This document shows positions 1-8,548 of a stretch of 64,000 nucleotides of DNA, piece by piece (position 1 is the stretch's first letter; every line of letters starts with the position of its first letter). This DNA is from SMWD01 sp964629475 (GTDB lineage: Bacteria; Pseudomonadota; Gammaproteobacteria; Steroidobacterales; GCA-2729495). The notes beneath the pieces were generated by a model. The model searched no databases. It had not been told where the DNA came from and was given only the letters and a program-made list of their open reading frames with translations. The DNA lies in contig CAZVQW010000001.1 in assembly GCA_964629475.1 (NCBI GenBank), positions 372,001-436,000 on the forward strand, read 5' to 3'. A program made the translations under genes and the position numbers.

Positions 1-232
1 TGCCCGTAGAAATAACTACACGCAGCCCCGAGTCGAGTGCGGGTAACAAGTAAGCCAGAGTTTTACCTGTACCGGTACCGGCCTCGATGACAAGACTATG
101 GCCATCGGCCAATGCCGCAGCAACATCTTGCGCCATGGCCAACTGCTCGGGACGAGGCCGAAAACCTGTCAAACATTCGGAGAGCGGGCCTTCCGCACCA
201 AACACGGCAGCCAAACCAGCATCAGTATTCAT
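1..232 (-). CDS. yoaA: DinG/YoaA-type ATP-dependent DNA helicase, N-terminal fragment
   Basis: This is the first 77 codons of a gene that runs off the left edge of the window. It starts at the ATG whose complement is at 230-232. The fragment reads MNTDAGLAAVFGAEGPL, then a FRPRPEQ motif (Q-motif-like), then EAGTGTGKT, the Walker A loop of XPD/DinG-family superfamily 2 helicases. YoaA of E. coli has the same order (an AEGPL segment, FRPR, EAGTGTGKT), so YoaA is preferred over DinG. The iron-sulphur cluster and the helicase C domain would lie outside the window. Such helicases act in DNA repair and replication restart. The family call is firm. The choice of YoaA within the family is likely but rests on 77 residues. 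Confidence 0.75.
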   Translation of the reverse strand, partial: MNTDAGLAAVFGAEGPLSECLTGFRPRPEQLAMAQDVAAALADGHSLVIEAGTGTGKTLAYLLPALDSGLRVVISTG

Positions 233-388
233 CGGTAAAGGTTAGAGACAATAATAAAAAACAAAAGCTTACACCCGTATTCAAGAACTTAAATCACTGA
301 CAAATCCAGCCCGACACCGCCACTTCAGCGAGCCGATATCATCGATCTGAGAGTGTTGTGCCGGCCCCACAAACAGACCCGATTCGGG

Positions 389-416
389 CTGACTGCCGAC
401 AGCGCATCTGTATAAT
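389..416 (+). promoter_or_regulatory. Candidate sigma70 promoter for pckG
   Basis: A perfect -10 box TATAAT lies at 411-416 with a -35-like CTGACT at 389-394 and a 16-bp spacer. It lies about 110 bases upstream of the pckG start and predicts a leader of about 100 bases. The rest of 233-525 shows no gene I can support. The pckG start at 526 has a GAGGAA-type ribosome binding site just upstream. Confidence 0.45.
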
Positions 417-525
417 ACGCTTTCGCAGCATCGAAGCCCCAAAAGAAAACACGGCCAATTAAGGCTCGAACACCTCTTTTTTCAACCCAAAACGCACGAA
501 ACGGCAACAACAGCCGAGGAACGGA

Positions 526-2262
526 ATGACGACAAGCAACGAATCACTTCAGCAATGGATCGATGAGATCGCCGCACAGATGAAACCCGACACCATCCAC
601 TGGTGCGATGGCAGCGAAGACGAATATCAACGCTTTATTGATGAGGCGCTCGAAACCGGCGTTCTGAACAAGCTGAATGATAGCTACAAGAATTGTTACC
701 TGCATCGCTCGGATCCGACCGATGTAGCGCGTGTCGAACACCAGACCTTCATTTGCACCGACGAAGAGGAAGATACGGGGCCGAATAATCACTGGATGAA
801 GCCCGAAGACGCTCATGTGAAAATGGCCGATCTGTATGCCGAATGCATGCAAGGCCGCACGATGTACGTCATCCCGTATTGCATGGGGCCGCTCGATTCA
901 CCGTATTCACGCTGTGGCGTCGAAGTCACCGATAGCCTCTACGTCGCGATAAATATGCAACTCATGACCCGGATGGGCAAACCGGCACTCGAACGCATCG
1001 AAAAGGAAAGCACGTTTGTACGTGGCCAGCATTCGATCGGTGAACTCGACCCGGACCGACGTTTCATCATGCATTACCCGGACGAGCTATTGATCCAGAG
1101 TTATGGCTCGGGCTATGGCGGCAATGCCCTGCTCGGCAAGAAATGCCATGCGTTGCGCATCGCCAGTTCTCAGGCACGCACCGAAGGCTGGCTTGCAGAA
1201 CATATGCTGATCGTTGAAATCGAGAATCCCGAGGGCGAAAAGCATTATCTGGCCGCCGCATTCCCGTCGGCCTGTGGCAAGACCAATCTCGCCATGCTGA
1301 TCCCACCTGAGTCTCACGCCGGCTGGAAAGTACGCACGATCGGTGATGATATTGCGTGGCTGCACTTCGACGCGAACGGCCAACTACGTGCGATCAATCC
1401 CGAAGCCGGGTACTTTGGCGTTATCCCGGGAACGAATGAGAAAACCAACCCCAATGCGTACGAGACGATCCAAAGCGATACGATCTTCACGAACGCCGCA
1501 GTCACCGAGTCAAACGAGCCCTGGTGGGAAGAGAAGACTACCGGCAAACCAGCCATCGACTGGAAGGGCAACCCGTATACGGGTGAAGGTCCGGCCGCAC
1601 ATCCGAATTCGCGGTTCACGGTATCGGCCAGGAAAAACCCGGCCTACTCTCCGCTGGCCGACGATCCGGCCGGCGTGCCGATCAGTGCAATCATTTTTGG
1701 TGGCCGACGCCGCGAACTTGCCCCACTGGTCTACCAGGCCAAGGACTGGAATCATGGCGTGCTGATCGGTGCCAGCGTTGCATCGGAAATGACTGCGGCG
1801 GCTGCCGGTACCGTCGGTGTCGTGCGTCGCGACCCGATGGCCATGAAGCCGTTTTGCGGTTATAACTTTGCCGACTACTGGGACCACTGGCTGAAGTTCG
1901 GCGAACGATCAGACAATATGCCGAAGATATTCCACTGCAACTGGTTCCGCCGCGACGAAGATGGCCGCTTCCTGTGGCCCGGATTCGGCGACAATCTCCG
2001 TGTACTGCGCTGGATCATCGATCGTTGCGCAAACCGCACCGAGGCACTCGAAACACCGATTGGCTACCTGCCACGTACCGAAGACATCGACACCAGCGGT
2101 CTCGACATGCAAGCAAGCGACATGGAAACGCTACTCAATGTCGATACAGCGAGTTGGCGTGATGAAATGCAGGCAATCGGCGAGTACTTCCAGGAATACG
2201 GTGAGCGCATTCCAGAGAAACTAAAGGAAGAGCATCAGAAAATTGTTGATTCGCTTGGTTGA
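526..2262 (+). CDS. pckG: Phosphoenolpyruvate carboxykinase (GTP)
   Basis: A 578-residue protein matching the GTP-dependent PEP carboxykinase family (usually about 600 residues). It interconverts oxaloacetate plus GTP with phosphoenolpyruvate, CO2 and GDP, the entry step of gluconeogenesis, in the cytoplasm. The kinase-1a loop FPSACGKTN lies at residues 246-254 with the hyper-reactive Cys at 250. Other family motifs present are FGGRRRE and the FCGYNFADYW stretch of the nucleotide-binding region. It is monocistronic: a divergent helicase lies upstream, and the REPIN-like repeat and a convergent cyclase gene lie downstream. Supplying PEP and hexose precursors is compatible with the heavy sugar-nucleotide demand of the polysaccharide island, but that link is inference. 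Confidence 0.95.
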   Translation: MTTSNESLQQWIDEIAAQMKPDTIHWCDGSEDEYQRFIDEALETGVLNKLNDSYKNCYLHRSDPTDVARVEHQTFICTDEEEDTGPNNHWMKPEDAHVKMADLYAECMQGRTMYVIPYCMGPLDSPYSRCGVEVTDSLYVAINMQLMTRMGKPALERIEKESTFVRGQHSIGELDPDRRFIMHYPDELLIQSYGSGYGGNALLGKKCHALRIASSQARTEGWLAEHMLIVEIENPEGEKHYLAAAFPSACGKTNLAMLIPPESHAGWKVRTIGDDIAWLHFDANGQLRAINPEAGYFGVIPGTNEKTNPNAYETIQSDTIFTNAAVTESNEPWWEEKTTGKPAIDWKGNPYTGEGPAAHPNSRFTVSARKNPAYSPLADDPAGVPISAIIFGGRRRELAPLVYQAKDWNHGVLIGASVASEMTAAAAGTVGVVRRDPMAMKPFCGYNFADYWDHWLKFGERSDNMPKIFHCNWFRRDEDGRFLWPGFGDNLRVLRWIIDRCANRTEALETPIGYLPRTEDIDTSGLDMQASDMETLLNVDTASWRDEMQAIGEYFQEYGERIPEKLKEEHQKIVDSLG

Positions 2263-2285
2263 ATCGGTACATTTACGAATCAACC

Positions 2286-2356
2286 CGTAGGAGCGGCATC
2301 TTGCCGCGATTTGGATTCACAACGTAATCGGATCGCGGCAAGATGCCGCTCCTACG
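2286..2356. repeat. REPIN-like perfect 25-bp inverted repeat between convergent genes
   Basis: The arms at 2286-2310 and 2332-2356 are exact reverse complements (25 of 25) around a 21-bp loop. Each arm begins CGTAGGAGCGGC and contains its own short palindrome (GCGGCatcttGCCGC). This is the layout of REP doublets (REPINs), whose core GTAGGAGCG is widespread between genes in gammaproteobacteria. It sits between the ends of pckG and the convergent cyclase gene, where it may also act as a bidirectional terminator. No second copy was seen in the window. Confidence 0.8.
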
Positions 2357-2363
2357 GTATTAT

Positions 2364-3287
2364 CTAGACAATCTCGAAGCCGATTGCGAGGGTTGAACCA
2401 GCCGATGCGACCTTGCCCAGACCGATGACACCGCTACCGGACAATTCCATGTTGTCACGACGGATATAGAACTCTTCACCGTCCTCACGCTGCACGAACG
2501 TGCCGTTCGTGCTCTGATCAATCAACATAAAGTGATTCTTGTTGCACTCGATCCGGGCGTGCACTCGAGATATCAGCTTGCCTTTGACAGTGACGCCGTT
2601 CTCGTCTGCTCGTCCAAGCGTCACACTGTCCAGACCGCCTTCACCCACGACAACCTCATCGTCACCAAAACGAAGGCATAACTTTCGTGTCGCGCGATCG
2701 GGCAGTGCATCCATTTTTATCGATGGCAACATGCTCGTCGCCTCTTCGGGCTGCCAGAGCACCTCGAACATGGCGACTTCATCGGACTGTCCGCGCACGA
2801 CCGCGAGATCGATCTGGCGCACGAGGGTGCGCCACTCGCCGCTGAGTTGCTCGACGGTTATCGCAGTTGTAATGATTTGCCCGGCCTTCGCCTGAGAAGT
2901 CATGCGGTTTGCCGTATGCACGGCAGCGCCGAAAATATCGCGATCCTCGACCACGACGGGGCCATAGTGACTACCGATGCGTATCGCAACATGGGTTCGC
3001 TCGGCGGCGAGTGAATCGTTGCTAGTAATGCGTTTTTGCATCTGGCTCGCCGCATTCATCGCATCATCCGCCGATGGAAACGTCGACATGACCTCATCGC
3101 CCATCGTCTTGATCACAGTACCACCGTATTCATCGGTAGCTTCTTTCATGATCTCGACACACCGCCGCACTGTCTCACGCGCAGCTTCATCACCCAGCGC
3201 CTCGTACAGATGAGTGCTGCCGACCACGTCCGCGAACAATATCGTGACGTAGGTTTCCTCTTTGACGCTGTCTACATTAGTAGCCAT
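2364..3287 (-). CDS. Class III adenylate/guanylate cyclase with C-terminal FHA domain
   Basis: A 307-residue protein. Residues ~10-185 form a class III nucleotide cyclase domain. FADVVGST carries the first metal-binding Asp, KTMGDEVMSTF the substrate-contacting Lys and second Asp, and DIFGAAVHTANRM the base-selecting Asp plus the transition-state Asn and Arg. The active site therefore looks complete. Residues ~220-300 form an FHA phosphothreonine-binding domain (LGRADENGV, LISRVHARIE, DQSTNGTFV). No signal peptide or membrane segment is visible, so it is probably soluble. It should make cAMP (or cGMP) under control of a phosphoprotein partner. No Ser/Thr kinase gene is near, so the partner is unknown. 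It runs convergent to pckG. Confidence 0.85.
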   Translation of the reverse strand: MATNVDSVKEETYVTILFADVVGSTHLYEALGDEAARETVRRCVEIMKEATDEYGGTVIKTMGDEVMSTFPSADDAMNAASQMQKRITSNDSLAAERTHVAIRIGSHYGPVVVEDRDIFGAAVHTANRMTSQAKAGQIITTAITVEQLSGEWRTLVRQIDLAVVRGQSDEVAMFEVLWQPEEATSMLPSIKMDALPDRATRKLCLRFGDDEVVVGEGGLDSVTLGRADENGVTVKGKLISRVHARIECNKNHFMLIDQSTNGTFVQREDGEEFYIRRDNMELSGSGVIGLGKVASAGSTLAIGFEIV

Positions 3288-3366
3288 AGGCTTTATTACA
3301 TAATCTGCTCTGCTTCAGGATTATAAGCCAAATCCCAGATGCGCTGCAGTGCCCGGTTGTTCCAGC

Positions 3367-4206
3367 CTATTTCTCTGCGACCAGGTATGCGATCCAGCCG
3401 GCATCGGCTTCGCCGTGCGTTTCCGGCTTGAATACACCGTTGCCCTCGCCATGCCGGTCGGTTCCTTCCCAGTACACAGTCGGGTTCTTGAAGCCGGTCT
3501 CATTCAGCATTTCGATAATCTCCGGCAGGGTCCACATTCGCCAGGTATACGAAAAAGCCCTTTTCAGCTTCGAGCCATCGGGAAACTTGAAGTGAATATG
3601 ACATTCCATCTCGCCGGTAATCGGGCTATAGCGCTTCTGATCCCAGATGTAGGTGAAATTCTCATACTTTGTCTTCTCCTTCATTTCCTCGAAGGCCTCG
3701 TAGCCGCCGAAGGCATCGAGGAAGAAGATTCCGTCAGGCTTGAGCGAATCGTATATCGACCGGAAATATTGCTTCATGACTTCGCGCTGCTGAAAAATGA
3801 AGTAGCTGAAGTTAAATGCGCCGACGACATCCGCAGGATCGGTCTTGACTTCAAGAACATTTGATTCGATCAATTTGAGGCGTTGCTTCTGTTCATCGTT
3901 GAGTCGACCGACTCGATTCTCGAGACCCCAGGCCAGAACATCCGCATCGAGATCGACGCCGATCGCGGTGTGCTTCCGGCTCTGCCGGACCCATTCGCAG
4001 GCTGCGCTGGCTGTGCCGCAGAAATCTTCGCGGAAACTCAGTGGCTTCCGACCCCGGATGCGCTTGAATGTTCTGGAAACAAAATCACATTCTTCTTCGA
4101 CACACTGTACGGATTCTTCATACAGCTCGTGCCGGTCAGCCAGTTCCGCCATCGTCGAAGGCTGCTGATTACCTAAATTCGGAATATCCTGTTTTCTTAC
4201 CGCCAT
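3367..4206 (-). CDS. Class I SAM-dependent methyltransferase
   Basis: A 279-residue protein with a Rossmann-like methyltransferase core. The SAM-binding start is degenerate (FREDFCGTASAACEW at ~57-72), followed by the acidic-loop motif GVDLDADVLAWG. Later comes a strand with NFSYFIFQQREVMKQYF, then LKPDGIFFLDAFGG, where motif III normally lies. The N-terminal region (about residues 20-50) is rich in Glu and Cys. The substrate cannot be told from sequence. It stands alone between the cyclase-FHA gene and dusA, on the same strand as both, and has no obvious link to the polysaccharide genes. Confidence 0.75.
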   Translation of the reverse strand: MAVRKQDIPNLGNQQPSTMAELADRHELYEESVQCVEEECDFVSRTFKRIRGRKPLSFREDFCGTASAACEWVRQSRKHTAIGVDLDADVLAWGLENRVGRLNDEQKQRLKLIESNVLEVKTDPADVVGAFNFSYFIFQQREVMKQYFRSIYDSLKPDGIFFLDAFGGYEAFEEMKEKTKYENFTYIWDQKRYSPITGEMECHIHFKFPDGSKLKRAFSYTWRMWTLPEIIEMLNETGFKNPTVYWEGTDRHGEGNGVFKPETHGEADAGWIAYLVAEK

Positions 4207-4299
4207 GAGCTGCTTGCGTCCTTATTTCTGGTTTATCTATGGCCTGCCGATTATCGACACTGCCCAATACGTGAAGTGTGCTCAAGACGGTCGACGCAT

Positions 4300-5304
4300 T
4301 CAAGCCGCAGCATCGAAAACATGCAATGAATTGAGCAAGACTTCGGGGCCGGCATCCGACCGTTGCCCCTGTTCACTGATATAACGGCGCCAACTTCGGG
4401 CACCGGGCTGGCCGGCAAACAGGCCGAGCATATGCCGTGTGATGTGGTGCAATCGCCCCCCGCAAGCCAACTGACGCTCCGCATAAACGGCCATCAGCCT
4501 GACGATGTCGGCTCGGTCCGGCGGGCACCAGCCGGTAGCGGCTGTTGACGGTCCGATCTTTGCCTGCAGTTCGGCGAGCAGATAAGGATCCGCATAGGCT
4601 CTGCGGCCGATCATGACGCCGTCTACGTGCGCCAGATGCTGCCGTACATCCGCTACGCTGCCGATGCCGCCATTCAACACGATAACAAGGTCGGGAAAAT
4701 CACGCTTGAGCCGGTAGACAGTCTCATATTTCAGCGGCGGGATACTGCGATTCTCCTTCGGACTCAAACCCGCGAGAATGGCTTTACGCGCATGAATGAT
4801 GAACAAACGACATCCTGCCGCCACGACAGTCTCTATAAACGTTGTCAGGAACTCGTAGTCATCGCAATCATCAATACCGATCCGTGTCTTGACCGTGACC
4901 GGAACTTTGACCACCGCCTGCATCGCCGCCACACAATCGGCAACAAGGTTTGGCTCGGCCATCAGGCAGGCACCAAATCTTCCCGACTGCACGCGGTCGC
5001 TCGGGCAGCCGATATTCAAATTGAGCTCATCGTAACCAAAACCCGCCGCGACACTTGCCGCCCTGGCCAGCGTGTCAGGATCACTGCCGCCGAGTTGCAA
5101 TGCGACCGGTTTCTCGGACGAGTCACAGGCCAGCAATCGACCGGGGTCACCGTGAAGAATCGCATGATCGACAACCATCTCTGTATACAGACGTGTATCG
5201 GGGCTCAATAGCCGGAAGAAGTACCGGCAATGCCGGTCGGTCCAGTCCATCATCGGTGCGACCGATACAGGACTGACGATCTGCTCATGACAGTGCCCAG
5301 CCAT
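4300..5304 (-). CDS. dusA: tRNA-dihydrouridine synthase A
   Basis: A 334-residue FMN-dependent TIM-barrel enzyme that reduces uridine to dihydrouridine in the D-loop of tRNAs (positions 20/20a for DusA). Family markers in order are VAPMMDWTDRHCRYF near the N-terminus, LNIGCPSDRVQSGRFGACLM with the catalytic Cys, VKTRIGIDD, HARKA, LNGGI and MIGRRAYADPYL. The MMDWTDRHCR signature is diagnostic of DusA rather than DusB or DusC. Length fits the family (~330). It is the last gene of a three-gene minus-strand run, 9 bases after the YbdK-type ligase gene. Confidence 0.93.
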   Translation of the reverse strand: MAGHCHEQIVSPVSVAPMMDWTDRHCRYFFRLLSPDTRLYTEMVVDHAILHGDPGRLLACDSSEKPVALQLGGSDPDTLARAASVAAGFGYDELNLNIGCPSDRVQSGRFGACLMAEPNLVADCVAAMQAVVKVPVTVKTRIGIDDCDDYEFLTTFIETVVAAGCRLFIIHARKAILAGLSPKENRSIPPLKYETVYRLKRDFPDLVIVLNGGIGSVADVRQHLAHVDGVMIGRRAYADPYLLAELQAKIGPSTAATGWCPPDRADIVRLMAVYAERQLACGGRLHHITRHMLGLFAGQPGARSWRRYISEQGQRSDAGPEVLLNSLHVFDAAA

Positions 5305-5313
5305 AGCAGTTCG

Positions 5314-6471
5314 TCAGCCTGTCACACTGGCTGTGCCAATGGCAGTTTCTTCAATAAGGAAATGCACGACGGCACGCAACGCTTCCTCGTGTGACGCTCC
5401 ACCGTCAAGCGCCGCCTGGTAAGCCTCGACCTGCCGGTGTGCACTCGTACCTCGTGCGGAAATTTTCTGCACGTGCGCTACCTCGGCCTGACAATCGAGG
5501 GCCACGGCATCCTGTTCGATCAGCGATAGCAGTTCTTCGGTCAGTTCAGCGAATGGTACGAGTTGCCCGCGAGCCAGGTCGAGCAATGGTTCATCGGTCC
5601 CATAACGCATCGCCCGCCAGCGATTTTCGTATAACAACATCGGGTTGTAGATTCGCCAACGCTGATTCTTGATACGTAAACGGTACAACATGCGCAGCAG
5701 GCACATGGTCAACGCCGCCAGCGCAACAGCATCATCCAGGCTCGTGCAAACATCGAAAACCCGTGTCTCGAGAGTCGGATAACGGGCACTCGGACGAATA
5801 TCCCACCAGATCTTCGTCGCATCTTCCAGCAAACCGGCATTCACAAGAATTTCGACATGCTGCTGATATTCCGCATAACTATCAAAACGTTGCGGCAAGC
5901 CGGTTCTGGGCAATGCATCGAAGATCGTCAGGCGGTAAGAACGCAACCCGGTATTGAGACTCTCCCAAAACGGCGAAGAAGCACTCATCGCCAGCAGGTG
6001 CGGCACGAAATATCCCAGCTGGTTCATCAAATCGATGCGTAGCTCGTCGTCGTCAATACCGATATGCACGTGCATGCCGCAGATCACGAGCCGACGTGCC
6101 GCGGCCTGCATCTCGGCCGTCAGATCCCGGTAGCGCTCAACGGGCGTATGCTTCTGTTTGGTCCAGTGTCCGAATGGATGCGTCGAAGCGGCGATCGGAC
6201 GCAAACCTTCGTGGCGAGCCGCCGCGATGACGATGCCCCGCAGCCGCGCCAGGTCGGCTCGCGCGGCACCGATCGACGAACAAACCTTCGTCCCGACTTC
6301 AATCTGTGAACGCAATAGTTCCGGCGATACCTGGTCCGGGGTCAGTCGCTGGCACTCGGCCATGATCGATTCCGGCGGGTCACTGACCAGCTCCATGGTC
6401 TCGCCATCGACCAGCAGATACTCTTCCTCGATACCAACCGTAAAACTGGGTTCTCGCGGGATTGTCATCAC
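5314..6471 (-). CDS. ybdK: YbdK-family carboxylate-amine ligase (glutamate-cysteine ligase type 2)
   Basis: A 385-residue GCS2-family ATP-grasp-like ligase. The N-terminus carries TVGIEEEYLLVD, the signature of the family. GMHVHIGIDDDELRIDL supplies metal and nucleotide ligands, and ETRVFDVC and YNPMLLYENRWRAMRYG are further family blocks. Members ligate glutamate to cysteine or other amines weakly, and the true substrate is usually unknown. It starts 24 bases after the N-formylglutamate amidohydrolase gene and precedes dusA by 9 bases, so all three are probably co-transcribed. Two adjacent Met codons (6471 and 6468) could each be the start. Confidence 0.88.
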   Translation of the reverse strand: MMTIPREPSFTVGIEEEYLLVDGETMELVSDPPESIMAECQRLTPDQVSPELLRSQIEVGTKVCSSIGAARADLARLRGIVIAAARHEGLRPIAASTHPFGHWTKQKHTPVERYRDLTAEMQAAARRLVICGMHVHIGIDDDELRIDLMNQLGYFVPHLLAMSASSPFWESLNTGLRSYRLTIFDALPRTGLPQRFDSYAEYQQHVEILVNAGLLEDATKIWWDIRPSARYPTLETRVFDVCTSLDDAVALAALTMCLLRMLYRLRIKNQRWRIYNPMLLYENRWRAMRYGTDEPLLDLARGQLVPFAELTEELLSLIEQDAVALDCQAEVAHVQKISARGTSAHRQVEAYQAALDGGASHEEALRAVVHFLIEETAIGTASVTG

Positions 6472-6495
6472 TGCTCTCCGACTTCGAAACGTTTG

Positions 6496-7290
6496 TCAGA
6501 TGGTCCAATTCTCGTACAGTCCGGGTGCCGATAAAATCGGCACCAGAGCCTCAGCCAGCAGGTCGCCCCAATACGTTACACCTTCCGGCGTCTCGATGAG
6601 GTCCTGGCGAATTTCCACCGATACGTGCGCCAGACCTTCGGCTTCACCATGGTGATCGATCGTAAAATCATGCGGGTGCTTACCGGAATACGGTTCATTG
6701 TCGCCGACGACAACCCCGTCAACCGCACTCAGGGCATTGATCAACGGCACCGCTAAGCGCGGATCCTTGTCCCATAACACGCCGATGTGCCAGGGTCTCG
6801 ACTGATTCTCAAACGTGGGAGTGAAACTGTGAATTGCTACCAGGGCAGGGGCCACATCGTCAGTCTCCAGGTCGGTCAAATGGTCTCGGACCTTATGGTG
6901 GTAGGGCCAGAACAGCGTATCCGCACGGTCTTTCCGTCCGGCATGATCAAGCGCCTGGTTACCCGGGACCATGATGTTCTCCATGCACACCGGAAATGCA
7001 GATGGATCTGTCAAGGCACGATTGCAGTCAACGACAAGCCGCGAATAGGCCGTCAAAACGGCTGGCAAGGCGAGCCTGCGACTCAGATGACGGACGATAT
7101 CCGCAGCGCCGATATCTAGAGCAAAATGTGTCTCCAGGTCGGCCGGTGAAACTCCGAGCCCGTCGAGATTCGCGGGTATCCTGTTGGTCGCATGATCACA
7201 AACCAGCAGGACGGGGTAAGCCGGGTCCGCCTGCAACACCTCAACAGGTGCGGGTTCATCTGCACCGATCAATTGCGTTATGCCGGTCAT
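6496..7290 (-). CDS. N-formylglutamate amidohydrolase family protein
   Basis: A 264-residue member of the FGase family, zinc-dependent hydrolases that release formate from N-formyl-L-glutamate or act on related N-acyl compounds. Visible motifs are LLVCDHATNRIP near residue 30 (metal ligands Asp-His), VDCNRAL, AIHSFTPTF and DHHGEAEGLAHVSVEIRQD near the C-terminus. There are no histidine-utilisation (hut) genes around it, so a role in histidine breakdown is not supported. The pairing with a YbdK-type glutamate ligase suggests metabolism of a glutamyl amide, which is inference. First gene of the operon with ybdK and dusA. Confidence 0.85.
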   Translation of the reverse strand: MTGITQLIGADEPAPVEVLQADPAYPVLLVCDHATNRIPANLDGLGVSPADLETHFALDIGAADIVRHLSRRLALPAVLTAYSRLVVDCNRALTDPSAFPVCMENIMVPGNQALDHAGRKDRADTLFWPYHHKVRDHLTDLETDDVAPALVAIHSFTPTFENQSRPWHIGVLWDKDPRLAVPLINALSAVDGVVVGDNEPYSGKHPHDFTIDHHGEAEGLAHVSVEIRQDLIETPEGVTYWGDLLAEALVPILSAPGLYENWTI

Positions 7291-7544
7291 TAATATCCTT
7301 GTGCTGAATCCGGCACCCGAGAGGGTCGAGGCCGGCTATCTGACAGTCTCGCGCCGAGACCCGGTTACGTCAAGATTTTGCATGTGATTTCTCTGCTGAC
7401 CGGTCTGACATAACATCGCACTCAGCACGAGACGAAACCGATTTTATCGATTACTCTTAGCTTCAACCATATCGTCAACCTTGATCCAGCGCCTGAAATC
7501 ATGACCAAATGATCATGGCCGACTCATCAGGAGTCTATTTTCCT

Positions 7545-8540
7545 ATGTCAGATCACTCAATACTTGTCACCGGCGGTGCCGGTTACATCGGTAGCCACGT
7601 CGTCCGACAACTTGGTGAAGCCGGACAGAATGTTGTCGTACTCGACAATCTAAGCACCGGATTCCGGTCCGCCGTACTGCACGGCGACCTGGTCGTCGGC
7701 GAAACAGGCGATCGCGACCTGGTCCGCCGGATCATCAAAGATTATGCCGTCGATACAATCATGCATTTCGCCGCGCATACCATCGTACCGGAATCGGTTG
7801 AACTGCCCCTGAAGTACTATGGCAACAACACATGCTCGAGCCGTAATCTGCTCGAATGTGCGCTGGAAACCGGCATTCGTCATTTTGTATTTTCGTCAAC
7901 GGCGGCGGTTTACGGCATCCACCCAACCGGACTCTGTCGAGAAGACTCGCCGACGGCGCCGATCAATCCATACGGAACATCAAAGCTGATGACCGAATGG
8001 ATGCTCAGGGACGCCGCCGCGGTCAACGACCTGACCTACGTCGCCCTGCGTTATTTCAATGTCGCCGGCAGTGATCCGGAATGCCGCATTGGCCAATCGA
8101 CGAAGCGCTCCACATTGCTGACCAAAGTTGCCTGCGAGGTAGCCGTCGGCAAACGAGACAAAGTGCAGATCTTCGGCACCGATTATGACACCCCGGACGG
8201 CACCGGTGTCCGTGACTACATTCACGTCGAGGATCTCGCCCGAGCCCATCTGGATGCACTGACTTACCTCCGCAACGGTGGCGAATCCGACATCATGAAC
8301 TGTGGCTATGGCCACGGATTCAGCGTCCGCGAAGTTATTGCCGCGGTCGAAAAAGCGCATGGCGCGCCACTCAAAACTCAGGAAGCACCGAGACGTGCCG
8401 GGGATCCGGACAGATTGATCTCCGAGTGTGATCGCATCAAGGCGAAACTCAACTGGACGCCACAGTTCGACGACCTCGATGCGATTGCCAAAAGCGCACT
8501 AAACTGGGAACAACACCTCGCCCGCCACCCGGTTGACTGA
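7545..8540 (+). CDS. galE: UDP-glucose 4-epimerase
   Basis: A 331-residue extended SDR that interconverts UDP-glucose and UDP-galactose using bound NAD. It begins MSDHSILVTGGAGYIGSHVV with the GxxGxxG dinucleotide-binding loop. The catalytic Tyr-Lys pair is in NPYGTSK (Tyr143, Lys147), and VRDYIHVEDLA and PRRAGDPDRL are GalE markers. An in-frame ATG 12 codons upstream (7509) exists, but an AGGAG lies about 11 bases before 7545, so I place the start there. The gene ends 8 bases from the convergent prsR and sits next to the polysaccharide regulators, so it likely supplies UDP-galactose to the exopolysaccharide. The 254 bases upstream hold no gene I can support. Confidence 0.93.
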   Translation: MSDHSILVTGGAGYIGSHVVRQLGEAGQNVVVLDNLSTGFRSAVLHGDLVVGETGDRDLVRRIIKDYAVDTIMHFAAHTIVPESVELPLKYYGNNTCSSRNLLECALETGIRHFVFSSTAAVYGIHPTGLCREDSPTAPINPYGTSKLMTEWMLRDAAAVNDLTYVALRYFNVAGSDPECRIGQSTKRSTLLTKVACEVAVGKRDKVQIFGTDYDTPDGTGVRDYIHVEDLARAHLDALTYLRNGGESDIMNCGYGHGFSVREVIAAVEKAHGAPLKTQEAPRRAGDPDRLISECDRIKAKLNWTPQFDDLDAIAKSALNWEQHLARHPVD

Positions 8541-8548
8541 ACGCCCCC

